A DNA stretch of 64,000 bases from Rhodosporidiobolus odoratus. Lineage: Eukaryota; Basidiomycota; Microbotryomycetes; Sporidiobolales; Sporidiobolaceae. The stretch lies in assembly GCA_034387635.1 (NCBI GenBank), contig JAOANU010000015.1, forward strand, positions 124,001-188,000. Reading direction: 5' to 3'. Below are positions 31,402-43,900 of this stretch, one piece after another. Position 1 is the first letter of the stretch, and each line of letters starts with the position of its first letter. Both the position numbers and the translations under genes were made by a program. A model generated the notes under the pieces. That model made no database searches, was not told the DNA's origin, and worked only from the letters and a program-made list of their open reading frames with translations.

Positions 31402-32798
31402 ATGCCCACTCTCGCCGTTGAGATACTTGTACACACCGGTAGTACGTGGCCCTCTCTGCTTCGTCTCTCCCATGTACTCACTGCAATCGTTCACAGGGTA
31501 CCTTGACGCCGTTGAGAGCGATCGCAGACGCGCCCAGCCTGCGTTGCGAGCTCTTTGCAATGCGAGTAAAGCCTTCTACGTCGTCTTTGCATTATTCCTA
31601 TACGCCCGCCCGACTTTCCGCAAACTATACAAGATCACTCAGTGGGCCGCGACCGTCAATGCCCCCTCGCCCGCGTCTTCCCCCATTGTCGACAGTAGCG
31701 GCGGACAGCGCAAGGTCTTCAAACCCTACGAGGTATGCTAGGTAACCTCGCAAGCGTTAAGGTTGCAGCTCACCCACTCTGCCGACCGCAGCTTTGCGTT
31801 GTTCTTGCAAAGAGTCACTCTTACTTGCCAGCCCCTTACTCTTTCTACGTCACGTCGAACAAGCGCGAAGACCAGCGAAAGCAGCTTCCGGAGCTGTGCC
31901 AAAGTCTCTCAGCTCATCTCTTTGACAAGCTCACTACCTTGAAGCTCGTCAATATCGCTGTCAGCCACGCCTTTCTTCCCGCCTTGGGCCGGGCAAGCCT
32001 TGTCGCAGATCACTCAACAAACTTGTCCTCTACTCTTCGACTCAAGATCGAGTCATCCCGGAATTTGAACTGCTCTTCCTCTTCGAAGCCTTGCAGTTCC
32101 TCGACCAGGAAGCGTGGTCCAAAGGCCTGTGGTACGGCACTGATCATCCCGAACTCGCCGCACGGATCAAGGAAGCCAAAGGGGACGAAGACATCGAGCA
32201 CAAGTTCAGGGAGGAGGCGCAGTTCGACTTTACCATCTTTTCCAAGATCTGGTCGACCGAGAGCGACTGGGGCGAAGACCTCGAGAGCGGCGTCAGTGGC
32301 GCAGACCCGCTGACCTGCACCACTGGAATGCTCTTACCATGCTCAACATCCAGATCTTGAGCAGCGAACCCATCCTTCTCATATTCCACTCTCCGGCGGT
32401 CCCTTCCTTGCGCCAGCTCATTCTCCATGGTCATACAAGCGAGTTCCCCTCGATCACGCAGTACATGTTCTTCACGGTCCGTCTGTCGGTCTACTCGTAT
32501 GTCGTCTCCCACTGTATAGCTCCCTATTGTATCCCTCTGCTGAGCTCACCGCTAACCCTCTCCAACTTTGTCAAGGCTCGATACTCCGGGCATACTCATT
32601 CACCCTAAGCTGGACTGGTTCGACAGTCCCGACATTGACTACGAGCCGGCCGGATGGGGTGCCCCAACCCAGCAAGAACTCGCCTCTCACCACCACCATT
32701 GCAAAGATGGCTACAAAGGCCCAAAGCTTTCTCTCCTGGACATGAACGACTTCACCGTCTTGCTGCCGTGGCGAGTCCAGACGAAGGGAGACGGATGA
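31402..32798 (+). CDS. F-box-like protein (tentative)
   Basis: The start MPTLAVEILVHTG is spliced (GTAGTA...TTCACAG) to YLDAVESDRRRAQPALRALC and ASKAFYVVFALFLYARPTFR, which has the L-x-E-I-L ... L-C-x-x-S-x-x-F-Y ... L-Y-x-x-P pattern of fungal F-box-like domains that recruit Skp1. Later exons include VIPEFELLFLFEALQFLDQE, FTIFSKIWSTESDWGEDLES, SLRQLILHGHTSEFPSITQY and ILIHPKLDWFDSPDIDYEPA, with TGA at 32796-32798. The middle exon structure (about 31740-32080) is not resolved. LRR-like features are weak. The substrate is unknown. Confidence 0.45.
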
Positions 32799-33157
32799 AA
32801 TGTAGGATGCCGAGAGGTCTGCTTGAACAGCCAAGGCGGAAAAGCGCTCGACATTACATACGCACCTTTTCCTTTGTGCCACGCTTTCCCTTGCGGCCAT
32901 CCGCACGTCTCGGAAGACCTCAGCTTGCGAAACATTGAGGCAAAATGGCGAGAAGTGCTATGGTGCAAACTGGTCGCGATGAGCGGAATCTCGGATCGAG
33001 TCACGCGGGTTAGGCAAGAAAGGCGTGTATGCAAATGCAGCTACAGTATGTCATACACTGCCCGAGAGAAATGTGAGCTCGAAGCAGTACAGATGGCGAC
33101 CTAGGATAATGTGAGTGTACAATCAGCGAACTGAGGAAGAAGGATGGGTCGTCCGCC

Positions 33158-33643
33158 TCATACTGCCGGAGTGCTCCCCGCCGCCTCTAGCTTCGCCCGT
33201 TGCTCTGCATCCCTGCTCGCTCTCCGTTGCGATTGGTAGTAGAGCGATCCGCCTGACAAAGGCAGACCCATCAGTCGGAAGGAATGGGAAGAAAAGGGAA
33301 GGAAAGGGCGACGGACCGAGTGCCGCGAAGACCGTGAACCCCTGAGCTGCTACACGATACCGCAGCATCTTGTTGAACTGGGTGCGGTTGCCTTTTTGCA
33401 AAGCTGAGCTGGCGGCGAGAAGAGCGACGACGGTAGCGGCACAACCTGAAAACAGGCGAGGCAAGATCAGAGACAGGCTAGAGCGAAAGAATGGCAGAGC
33501 AATTGGAGCGCACCGACGGGGACGAGCGGTTCCTCCTGTAGCTTCTTGAAGAAGCGTTCGCGGTTTGTGAGTGGTGGGGGCGAGACTTCGGCTTGTACGC
33601 TGGAAGAGTCGATCACGGGCTCGGGAGTGTATTGGCGAACCAT
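33158..33643 (-). CDS. RCF1: Respiratory supercomplex factor 1 (HIG1-domain protein)
   Basis: Mitochondrial inner-membrane protein that links complexes III and IV. Three exons on the minus strand. The N-terminal part is MVRQYTPEPVIDSS followed by NRERFFKKLQEEPLVPVG, the standard entry to the HIG1 domain. Membrane helix 1 is CAATVVALLAASSAL, then QFNKMLRYRVAAQGFTVFAA carries the conserved R-x-R-V-x-x-Q-G-x-T signature leading into helix 2. The last exon GSLYYQSQRRASRDAEQRAK gives a short charged tail and TGA at 33158-33160. It has no long C-terminal extension, unlike yeast Rcf1. It is divergent from SSZ1, with 298 bp between starts. Confidence 0.9.
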
Positions 33644-33941
33644 GGCAAAGCGAGGGCAGATATATGAGTAAGTTTTACGAGAGGTGGAAGGCTGATCACA
33701 CGGCAGGAAAAGGTGTGTCGAGAGGAAAGTGGCGGAAGAGGAAACGACGAGGAGAGCGTTAACATCGTCGACTTCGACTCGTCCGGATGAATGGGAGAGA
33801 CTGACTCGTGAAAACTGAGCAGCCTGATTGAGCGGCGAGAGTGACCTAGATGTCCAAAGTGGCTGAGAGAGTGGTCAATTTCAACTTGTTCTATTTCCCT
33901 GTTTCTCCTCCTCCTCCTCCTTCCATCTTCCCTATCCTAGA

Positions 33942-36056
33942 ATGCCTCCCAAGCGCGGTCAGAAGTCGAAGCAGTCCTCCAAGGCTCCCTCTAAGGCACC
34001 TTCAAAGGCCACCTCAAAGGCTCCTTCTGGCGCTTCAACTCCGGCCGTTCAGGCTGAGCCCGTTAAGCAATCTCCTGCTTTCCTGGGTCTCAACTTTGGC
34101 CAATCCTTCTCGTCGGTAGCTATCATTGACAAGGTTCGCATCATCTACCCTCCCCCGTCGAGTCGACCACCGCTGATGCCAATCTCGCGGAATTATCCAG
34201 GAGGGTCTTGCCGACTGCATCGCCAACGACGACGGCGAACGCCAGATCGCTACCGCGCTTTCCTTCTCGGGATCAGAATTCGTGAGTCTTGCCATCGAGT
34301 CTAACCTGACTGCCTGGCGTTGACCTCTGCTCGCTTCGACAGTACTCTGGTGTTCCCGCCCGCGCCCAGCTTGTCCGCAACGCCCAGAACACCATCCTTG
34401 CTTTCCGTACCCTTCTCGGCAAGACGTACGCATTCTTTACCCCCCACATCAGCCCGTGCTGACCCTTGTCTTCGCAGCTACGCCGAGGTCAAGGACGTCA
34501 AGCAGCCGTCAAACTCTGCTCCCATTGTCGACTCGAACGGCTCCCCGGCTTTCACCGTCGAGATTGACGGCAAGTCGACCACCCTGACGGCCCACGACTG
34601 TGCTGTCCGCTTCCTCCGCGTCCTCCTCTCCTACGCCACCGACTTCCTCGGCCGTCCCGTCTCCGACGCCGTTCTCTCCGTTCCCTCGGATGCCACCGAC
34701 GCACAGAACGATGCGCTTCGCGCTGCGGCCAAGGAGGCTGGTATCAACGTCGTCCAGACTATCCCTGAAGCTGCCGCCGCACTTACCGCCTACTCTGCTA
34801 CCGAAATTGCCGAAACCAAGGACTACCCGATTGACCGCAACGCGGTTGTCCTGGACGTCGGCGCGACTACCACCACTGCGACTGTCGTCGCTCTCCGTGA
34901 CGGGCTCTTCCACCCCCTCGCGACCGTTGTCGACCGATCCCTCGGTGGCGACCTTTTCGACGAGAAGCTGATGGATTGGTTCGGCAAGGAATTCACCAAG
35001 AAGACCAAGACCCCTCTCGAGGCCTCCAACCACCGAGCGCAGATCAAGCTGCGTCTCGCTGTCGAGGTCACCAAAAAGTCCCTCTCCGCCTCCACCTCTG
35101 CCCCCTGCTCTGTTGAAGCCCTTGCTGAGGGTCTCGACTACCACGGCACGATCAACCGGAGTCGATTCGACCTTCTTTCTGCCCCGATCTACGCCCGCAT
35201 CATCTCCAAGGTCGAGGAGGCGCTCAAGCAGGCCAACCTAGACCCCCTGCAGGTTCAGGAGGTAGGTCTTTGTTTTCTTCCGCCAGTCTGCTTCCAGTAC
35301 TCATGACCTTTCTTTACGTCGCAGGTCATCCTAGTTGGTGGTACTACCAAGCTCCCAGCCGTTGCCGACAAGCTCTACAACCTCTTCCCCGAATCGACTG
35401 TTGTCACGAACTACATCGAGCCGGATGAGGTTCTCGCCAAGGGATCTTCCCTCCAGTCTCAATCCCTCCGCTCCACCTTCCCCTCCTCTTCTCCCAATGC
35501 CGACGACCTCCTCCGTGCGTCGACCTCGGAGCAATCCGTCATTGCGCCGGAAGCCCTCTCTGCCCCGCTCGGTTTCGTCCTCGAGCCGGAGGTGACCGAC
35601 CCTTCCAAGCTCGCCTTCATCACTCTCATTGACCAGCACACTCCTCTCCCCACTCGCCGAATCGTCGACGTCCCCCTCGAATCCGACACGGTGTCCGAGG
35701 TCATCCTCGCCCTTTGGGAAGGTGAACCCTACATCAAGGTCACTTCGGCCGAGACCAAGCTCGAAACGGCCAAGAACGTCGTCACCGGTGCTGCGTCGTC
35801 GCTGTTTGATGCTGCCAAGAAAGCCGTGGGAGCCGGGGCCGACGAGGACGACTTCTCGGACGATGATGAGGAGGAGGACATTCGCACGGCCAAGGTCAAG
35901 CCGACCAAGCCCGTGGCGGATCTGGTCATCCCCGTCGATGGAAGCAAGAAGTCGTCCAAGGTGCGCTTGACGATCGTAGTGGAGAAGGGTGGTAAGGGTC
36001 ACGTCGAGGCGGTTCAGCTTGTCGAGGGCGCCAAGAAGGTTGAGAAGTCCTTCTAA
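33942..36056 (+). CDS. SSZ1: Ssz1, Hsp70-like subunit of the ribosome-associated complex
   Basis: Atypical Hsp70 that pairs with zuotin (RAC) at the ribosome exit tunnel to stimulate Ssb. Five exons (33942-34133, 34201-34281, 34343-34425, 34478-35261, 35325-36056) give 623 residues. An N-terminal Lys/Ser/Ala-rich repeat tail (KAPSKAPSKATSKAPSG) of about 45 residues precedes FLGLNFGQSFSSVAIID, the nucleotide-binding domain opening. Other blocks are GVPARAQLVRNAQNTILAFR, DAVLSVPSDATD, VVLDVGATTTTATVVAL, DRSLGGDLFDEKLMDWF and VILVGGTTKLPAV. The C-terminal part is a short substrate-binding-like domain with an acidic DEDDFSDDDEEED loop. It is longer than yeast Ssz1 (538) because of the N-terminal tail and the loop. 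Confidence 0.93.
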
Positions 36057-36558
36057 GCGTGGACGCCTGCTAGAGTTGGTGGGAAGTGGAGAAGAAAGCG
36101 GCCAAGGGAGCTTAGCCGCCTAGAGGTTATGCCTTTTGCTTTCCCCCTTTTTGTGAGTAGCAGCAGCACTGCATCGAGTTATACATTGCTCGCCTTGTTT
36201 GGATTGTCGCCTTTCGCTTGAGCTCGTATGCTACAGGCAAAGCTTGCTCTTTGCATGCGCAACATGCGAGGAAACAGGAGCATGATGCAAAACAACGATG
36301 ATGATGGAATGAATGAGTGGATGAATGAGATTGAAGATGAGGAGAGAGATCGAAAGGGCACAATGAGAGGGATTGAGCGCAATGGGAGACACTACATGGT
36401 GAAGGTGAGGACAGACCGGTCGAGAGAGGGAGAGCGGGAGAGAGGGAAACACCTGGACGGCAGAAACCCCAGAGACGAGGAGAGATGGCAATGCGACGAA
36501 AGGGGGAGAGACGGATGAAGTAGAGGGAGACAGGAGTAGGCGTACACCCTCCATCCTA
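36057..36558. other. Convergent intergenic region (SSZ1 / CDK-like), no gene seen
   Basis: About 500 bp between two 3' ends. It holds an AT-richer, GAATGAATGAGTGGATGAAT-like purine-rich repeat around 36307-36330 and GAGA-rich sequence to about 36490. No supported gene. Confidence 0.5.
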
Positions 36559-39009
36559 TTACATCGGACTAGCCATCAACCCCTCCCTAGCCGGCGCACT
36601 CGCAATCGGACTAGGCTGCAACACGTGATGCGGGTACGCCTGCTGCTGCTGATGCTGTGATTGCTGCTGAGGGTAGTGCTGACCAAGGGGACGCCTCTGC
36701 GTCCCCGCCGCCGCCGCCGCCGCCGTCCCAGACCCCGCCGCCGCTGCGTTCGCGACCCCTTGCAAAGAACTCGACCTCGGCAGATTCCTCATACTCGCAC
36801 TAGCGGCCATACTCCCCCCCGCCGCCGTCGCCGCCGCAGCTTGAGCCGCCGACGACGAAGAAGGGGCACTGGAAGAGGGCGGACGAGCGAATTGTTGCGG
36901 ACAGGCGGGACCGGTTGTGCCCCAGGGGTTAAGGAGAGGGTTGAGAGGCTGAGCGAGGGGGTTGGGAGAGAGAGTTGAGCGTGTGGGAGTCGGAGGGTGG
37001 AAGTAAGGGTGTCTGAGTGCGGCTTTGGCTGCGGGAGGAGGACAGACGCGGACGGGCGGTATGTCAGCGGGTCGAGGGAGGGGCGCTGAGAGAAAAAGCG
37101 GACGCACCCGAGATTCGTCGCTCGGGGTCAATCTGCAGCATTCCGTTGAGCAGGTTCAACCCTACTGCGTCCATCTCAGGCAGGACTTGGGCCAGTTCTG
37201 CCGGTTTCCATTGTGGGAAAGATCGCTTGTGGTCGGGCATTTGGGCGAGTCCGGGCCAGGTGTCGGTTGTCGGTGTGCCCATTAGTCTGCCGGTTCGAAG
37301 AATCACACAGTGATACGATTGAACGGGCGTCAGCCCTAGCCAAGCGAAGAAGCAGAACGTAGTAGACAAGGCGCACCGGAAGATTTTGAAGATTTGGTCA
37401 ATCTCCGAATCTCCGGGAACCAAGGGCAAACCTGAGCTCATCTCGGCGAAGATGGTAGCGCATGACCAGACATCGACCTGGATGAGACGGAGGCATGATG
37501 CAAACAGGACCGGAGAGAGGCGTGGGAGGAGAAGAACGAAAGGGGAAGGCCACAAAGTCAGCGTCCGGGAGATTGTGAGCCAGAGTTTCGCACACACAGC
37601 AGTGGTATAATGTCGACCGCCGAGTAGGACCTCGAGAGGTCGATACCAGAGGGTGATGATCTGGTAGGATGCAGACGTGTGAGCGCTGATCCGACTGGAC
37701 GGACGAAAGGGTACCGGAAGGACAAGCGCACCTCGTGAGTATATGTTCGCAAAGGCACACCAAACATGCGTGCCAGACCGAAATCCGCGATCTGCAAGTT
37801 TCAGCGGCCGAGTCAACGCTGTTGACCTTTGCTGACAGCGAGGCAAGTTGTGCATAAACCCCGAAAGCAGGCTCACCTTGAGGTTGCCCTGCTTGTCTAT
37901 CAGCAAATTTTGCGGCTTGAGGTCACGGTGCAGGATGCGGCGCGAATGGAGGTGTGCCAGTCCGAGTAGAAGCTGCGACATGAATTTCTGCACGGCGAAA
38001 CGCTCGGCGTTGTCAGACGCTGCTCTCTGCAGGCGGCGCTCGTATGGCGCGAGATGAAGAGAAAGGTGACGCACAGCGCAAAGATCCGTTGGCAATGCCC
38101 GCTTAGCCCGTCCCTTCCCCTTGACCATTCCTGGTGGAATATTCGGTGGGAGCGGCACGACCCAGTTTCCGTGGGCATCCAGTCTTCCTTGTCCAGCCCC
38201 TGGGGCCGCAGCGGCGGCGGCGAGAGCAGCAGCGTCCATGTAGCGTTTCAGGTCGAGGTCGAGGTATTCGAAGACGAGGGACAGGGATTCGTCGCAGTGG
38301 ATCACGTCGAGAAGTCTGCGGAGGTGCAACGGGAGAAGAGTATGGATTCAGTCAATGTGACCGACCCCGCGCGCGATGTGTGGTGGATGAAGCAGGAGAG
38401 AGCATGTGCTCTTCCACGAGGACCTTCTCAATCCGCTGGTTTGCTCGATTTCCTTCCCCGGTGCGGCGGCTAGCCTGGTAGACGGAGTACGAGGGTGTAC
38501 GCACTTGACGATGCACTCTGCGCCTCTGTGCACGCTCTGTCCCAACTCCATCAGGACGGCGACCTCTCTCAAGGCGGTCGAGGGTACGCCTTCATCCTCC
38601 TCTTCGAGTCGAATCTTTTTGAGAGCGACGATCGAGTTGGTAGCCAGCTGCAGACGGGGTGGTCAGCCTACCTTGCTGGTGGCAAGCTGGTGTATACAGA
38701 TTAGGCGGAGACGGGTGGAGGGGTGTGGGGAAAGAGGTTGGAAAGCAACGCGTCGCGACGGAATTGGCAGCGGGAAGGAGGAGAGCGGGTTGAAGTAAGA
38801 AAATTCAGGCTCACCTGCCTGCACTTGTAGACAGTTCCGTAGGTTCCTGCGCCGTGCCAAGATATCTTTAGCTCAGTAGACAGGATGCCAAGGGGGTGGG
38901 CATGAGGCGAGGGTGACCATGCGAATTTGGCGGTACTAAGTTGGGCTTGAACAGAAGGGAGTGAGTGCGTACCTTCTCCAACTTTCTCCAGTCGTTCGTA
39001 GTTCTCCAT
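36559..39009 (-). CDS. CDK1-like cyclin-dependent kinase with internal insertion and Ala/Gln-rich tail
   Basis: Ser/Thr kinase of the cell-cycle CDK class. Multi-exon on the minus strand. The start [20 protein letters not shown] holds the Gly-loop with the Thr-Tyr inhibitory pair. Then come [20 protein letters not shown] (cyclin helix PSTALRE instead of PSTAIRE), the hinge [15 protein letters not shown], the catalytic loop [36 protein letters not shown] with the activating Thr, and [20 protein letters not shown]. The last has P-L-E where CDKs have A-P-E. About 50-60 residues (poly-Ala, Pro/Gly and basic) are inserted after the hinge. The tail past FHPPTPT is Ala/Ser/Gln/Pro-rich. It could be the only CDK1 or a diverged paralogue; the window cannot tell. 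Exon borders were followed at most joints. Confidence 0.85.
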
Positions 39010-39313
39010 TCCGAGTAGGGGAGAGCTGGATTAGGCGAGGTGGATCGAAGGGGTTGGCTGATGAGGTGTGAGGCAAGACAAAGGTGGCCTCGAAGAGAGA
39101 GTGTAGTAGAGAGTGCAGTGTAGTGCAGGTGTAGTGTCTAGTAAGGGAGTGTGGTAGTCCTGGTCTGCTTCTAGCGAGTCAACGTTGTCCAGTGGGATGC
39201 TGAATCCATTCCGGGAGCAGGGGGAAGCTCTCGCTCTCTCTCTCTCCCCTTGCATTCATTCAATAACTGCAGTTCACACTAGAGACTCTCTAGCCCCCCT
39301 ACTACCACCCCCG
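39010..39313. promoter_or_regulatory. Divergent promoter region, CDK-like kinase / small membrane protein
   Basis: 304 bp between divergent start codons. It contains GTGTAGTG repeats near 39108-39135 and a (CT)n/(TC)n run at 39228-39247. No specific factor site is identified. Confidence 0.4.
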
Positions 39314-39598
39314 ATGCCCTTTGACAGATCCCTCGCCCGAGACGTCCCTCTCTACCTCGTCCTCCTCTCGATCGCCTCCCTCCCTCTTCTCCAACAAACC
39401 AAAAGCACTGGCCCATCTTCACTACGAGGTCAAGCCAGAGACCTCTACAAAGCCCTCACAAAAGCTCTCACCCTCGTCATCGGAGCAACCGGTTCCGTCG
39501 TCTTAATCACTGGCACTGTATTGGCAGCCGAGAAGGGCTGGACGCAGTACGGCAAACACTGGTGGTCTCGCTTCAAAACCGCCATCAGCAGGGTCTAA
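39314..39598 (+). CDS. Small two-segment membrane protein, unknown
   Basis: 94 residues without an intron: ATG at 39314 and TAA at 39596-39598. Two hydrophobic segments are visible, VPLYLVLLSIASLPLL (about residues 11-26) and LTLVIGATGSVVLITGTVLA (about 52-71). Between them is a basic amphipathic stretch RGQARDLYKALTKAL, and the end is KHWWSRFKTAISRV. The size and charge fit a small ER or mitochondrial membrane protein. I do not recognise the family. The ATG lies in good context (CCGATGCC). An extra downstream exon cannot be excluded. Confidence 0.55.
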   Translation: MPFDRSLARDVPLYLVLLSIASLPLLQQTKSTGPSSLRGQARDLYKALTKALTLVIGATGSVVLITGTVLAAEKGWTQYGKHWWSRFKTAISRV

Positions 39599-39792
39599 CA
39601 GGCTGCACCTTGGTCCTCGACCGCATCCGACGCCTCCAAACCCCGACTGCTCGACAAGCTCAAACTCCCCCACATCCCCCTCATTGCACCCCAAGTCGCC
39701 CTCTTCGCCATCTTTTCCTGGCCACGCCTTGCACAATGCACATAAGCTACGTTGACTCGTCCCTGGAGGCCACCCTCCGTCACAGCTCACCG

Positions 39793-40633
39793 TCACCCCT
39801 GCTCTCCTCCCTTTCCCTCAGTCTTCTCAGCCCTCTCCACTTCCCGCCGCGTCCTCTTGACCTGTCTCGCCGCCTCTCTCACTTTCCCCTCCGCCTCAAC
39901 AACCAAAGCGGCGGCTCCCAGTGCTCGACCAAAGGACGACGCGGAAGAACGGAGTGACGGAGGGGGAAAGGCCGAGAACTGGTGCAGGGGTGACGGGGCA
40001 GCATGGCGTCGGGCGGGCGAAGCAGGCTCCGGGAGAGAGCGGGTCGAGGTCGAAGGGGCAGGTGGAGAGGTGGGGGCGGGCCGATGACGGAGCTGAGAGG
40101 GGGTCGGTTCGGCTGTCGAGTTGGGTGAGGGCGGCGTTGGGGGGTCTCGCTCGAGGATGGAATAGCTCAAGTTGGTGGGTGGGATCAAAGGTGAGGTAGC
40201 GCTGTCTTCTGGACTCGGTTTCGAAGGCGTCGAGACAGGACAGATGGACCTGTACGCATCGAAGCGGAGTCAGTTTATAGCCAGAGAAAAGTAAGAGTGG
40301 GAAAGTGCGAGGAGTGGGAATGGGCCGGCCACGTACACGATCGTGTCAGCAGGCTTTCCGGCGAGATTGTAACTGTTCTGTGATAGCCTCGAGGGTCCGA
40401 GTGCGAGTTTAGCTTTGGCGAGGTGGAAGTAGCCCTGAATGAGCGGAGAGAAAAGCGAGGTCAGGCGTGTCAGAGTCTAGAAGAGGTAAGAGAAGGGGGC
40501 TTACATCCTTGAGTGCAGTGTTGAGAGATGCTCGAGCAGTCTGATAGTCATCTAGGCAAGTCAAGTGATCTTCGAGGAGAGAGTCGAGTTGATTTCGAAG
40601 TGAGCAAAGTGAGTCGAGGGCGGGAATCGACAT
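39793..40633 (-). CDS. VMA22: Vma22/CCDC115-like V-ATPase assembly factor
   Basis: ER-associated helper for assembly of the V-ATPase membrane sector. The first exon MSIPALDSLCSLRNQLDSLL continues as LEDHLTCLDDYQTARASLNT. The splice GTAAGC...ATTCAG leads to GYFHLAKAKLALGPSRLSQN SYNL, the G-[FY]-x-x-[LI]-A-x-A-x-[YL] block of Vma22. A later exon carries a long Pro/Ser/Thr-rich linker and a C-terminal coiled coil (VVEAEGKVREAARQVKRTRR). The terminal exon is mostly low complexity. It is divergent from the SNT1-like gene, with 344 bp between starts. Confidence 0.7.
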
Positions 40634-40977
40634 GTAGGGTATCGCTAGAGTCGTCTACAAGGTAGATCTAGCAGGTGTAGTGACAATCGTGAGTAGTGTC
40701 AAGCTGTTTTCCCTCCCGTCTCCGAGTCTCTCCCTCCCCATCCTACGAGCACTCTGTCACTTCGCCCGTTCGAGGGTCAGACAAACACTCAACGAGCGTA
40801 GCAAAGCCTCCCAGCACCCTCCAGCTTCGAGCCAGTCCGCCCCACGCCCTGGTCGCATCACTACAGCAGTCGCAAACCTCCCTCTCCACCCTGCCTTCCC
40901 AGAAATACGACGGGAAGCATTGCCGACTCGACCAGCCATTGTTCCAATACTCAGGACATCGGTAGAGTGGTGCGCGG

Positions 40978-43900
40978 ATGGATTTCGTCAACAGAGGCAG
41001 AGGGTTCACTGCTGGCGACACGGGACTACCCTTGCCCCCTACGGGTCCGGCGAGCGACAGGAGAAGGAGAGAGGCCGCTCACAGGTATGCACACACTCTA
41101 CCTTTCTCACACATGGTCATCTGCTGCGGCTCGAGACGATTCTGACTCTTCCCCCCCTCCCCGGCGTGCCCTTCTTCCCAAAATCCTTGCGACTTGCCAA
41201 TTGCTCATGAACACCCATGCTTGTTCAGGCCGAGACGGAGCTACTCCCCTCTCCCTGCGGCCTCCACTTCTACCCCCTCAGCCTCGACCTCCGCATCAAC
41301 CTCAACCTCAACCTCCCTTCTCCCCTCTGCCGGTCCTCCCATCCGGCTCTTCGACTCCCACCCGACACCCTCGTCATCCAGCACCTCTTCGACTCTCCCC
41401 ACTCGCCCCCGCCAGATAAGGTCAAGATCTCCCCCCTCTGGTCCTGCTGCCGCCGCTTCGGCGCTCGCTGGGCTGACCGGCAACGGCAATACCGCGAACG
41501 GGGTCTTGCCGTCCCAGTCTTTGGGCCAGAGACGAGATATGGGCTGGGGAGATCGGGTGGCTCGACCTGGTCCTGCTGGTCCTGCTGGTGACGAGAGAGC
41601 TCGCGGTGAGCGGGGGCGGAACAGTCAGCGACTCGGAGAGAGATCCCGCAGCAAGGATCGAGACAGGCAGAGGGAGAGGGAGAAGACTGATTCTCGACCA
41701 GAACAGGAACGGGATTCTCGAAGTCGGGATCGGGAGCGTAAGAGTCATCGAGAACGGCGGAAGGAGCGTGAGAAGGAACGCGGGGACAGGTCGTCTAGGT
41801 CGAGGAGGAGTAGTCGAGAACGGTCGGAATGGCCGAGAGAGAAAGACCGGGACAAGGACAAGGAAGGTCGGCGGCATCGGGACCGTTCGAGACCGCCACG
41901 AGAGCGGCCGAGGGAGGACAGGTCGTCTCGCAACACCAGCGTCGAGAAGGGCGATCAGCCTTGGTCTCCTGCAGCTTCCTTGTCTCTATCCAAGGGCGCC
42001 GATCGCGACTCGGTTGGGGGCTTCGGCAACGGGCTAGGGAGGAGTCGACTGCCCGAGTCGATTGGAGGCGTCGGAGGCGGTGGATCCAATGCATCTACGC
42101 CAAGCAGCTTCCAGATTCCTTACCTTTCTCGCAGCTCTCGGAAACGAACACGAACGCACAACGACGACGACGACGACGATAATCGAGAGGGTGGGCGAGA
42201 AGCTTACGACGGCGAGGACGACCGGTCGAGTGCGAGGGGACGGAGGAGCAGGACGGAGAGTCGAGCTGGGAGTCGGCAGGCGAGTCCCGAAAATGAGAGA
42301 GGGCGTGGAAGGCGAGAAGACAGGGAAAACGAACGAGGCGGTGAGAGGAGGAGGCCGACGTTGTTAGGCAGTGGCAGTAGGGGACGTAGAGAGGGAGAGA
42401 AGGGGAAGAGGTGCGTTCCTCGGTTCTCGTGCAAGCGGAGGAAGACTGACTCAAGACCGGAATGACTTGCCTCGCAGCTACTCTTACCCGACCCTCCGAT
42501 TCGGCGACGATTCTTCTCGTCTCCCTTCCGACCACTTTTCCTATCAATCCAAATCACGTCGACCATCCACCTCTCTCCTTGACCGTCTAAGTGCCGCGCC
42601 GTATGATCGCGAGCGAGATAACGACTCGCCTTCCTCTTCTCGTCGACCTTACCGCCGTTCGCCGTCTCCCGTTCCTGCCGATGCCATTGATGAACAAGAC
42701 CAACGTCGATCCTCCTTCTCCTCGTCAGCTCCCGCTGCATCTCTTATGCGCGTTGCGGCATCCGCCTCCTTGTTCTCTTCCTCACGATCCGCCTCCTTCG
42801 TTAACGGCGTTCCCATCCCCGCCTCCTTACCTCGCCGACCCGGTTCCCTGCCTCAGACAGTACTCCGCCGACCAAGCGGCGCCACGATTCGCAGTCTTCC
42901 CAACAGTCGCGGCTCCTCCGCTCTTCCCGTCTCGTCCCGCTTTCCCGCTCTCATCTCGGCCATTCCGACAGGACCAGCCGCGCTGAGAGCGGGCACTCCA
43001 TCTCGACGAGAACGAACGCAGACCCCGCCATTACCACCTTCGACAGAAAGAGGACGGCTCACCCTGCTGCAAGACCGAGCCCCGCTTGCTCGCTCGCGGG
43101 AGGAAGACGAGGAGATGGAAGAAGGCGAGGAACGGGAAGAAGGCGAGGAAACTGAATACGAAGAGGGAGAGCTGAAACCCTCGCCTCGTTCGCCCGTTGC
43201 TACGCGTTCGCCAACGAGGTCGCCTGCCCAGTCTCGGATACCTCGTTCTCCCACACCTCGTTACCCCTCCCCAGATGATGCGCGCTCGCCTTCGCCTTCG
43301 TACACCCCTCCGCTACCATCTCGACCCCTTCCGACAGCGGCGCCAGTCCAGATCAAGCAGGACGAACCGGAAGAAGGTGAACTCACTCCGCCCAGACCCC
43401 ATCCGCCGAGACCACCGCCGGCCTTATCTTCGGATGCGACGGCGTCGGCGTTGGCGCTGAGGAGTGAACCGGAAGAAGGCGAAGTCGACGGCGAGAAAGG
43501 CGAGTTCGGGCCGTCGAAGCCTGCCGAGCTGGAGATCAATGGACTTGAAGAGCTGGAGGCAAGAGAGAAGGTGGAAGAGGATGACGACGTTGACATGTTC
43601 GCCCTTCAGCCTGAGCCGGAGACTGATTCGCACCCAGCGTCGACGGAGGAGACGACGCAGACCAAGCTTGTCGAGCATACTGCGCCAATCAACGCCGACC
43701 CGGCGGCACAAGCGCTGGATGACAAGACGGAGGAAGAGCGAGAAGAAGCCGAGGCTGCGACACCTCCCCCTCGGACTGTGCCCTTGGTCCCCCTCTACCC
43801 GCCCGTCCCTGAGCCTAGAACAGAAGCCAAGGCGGAAGAAGAAGTCAGCTCACCGCCAGAGGAGAAGCCGGAAGGGTTGACGGTGGCCCTGCCTCCCTCG

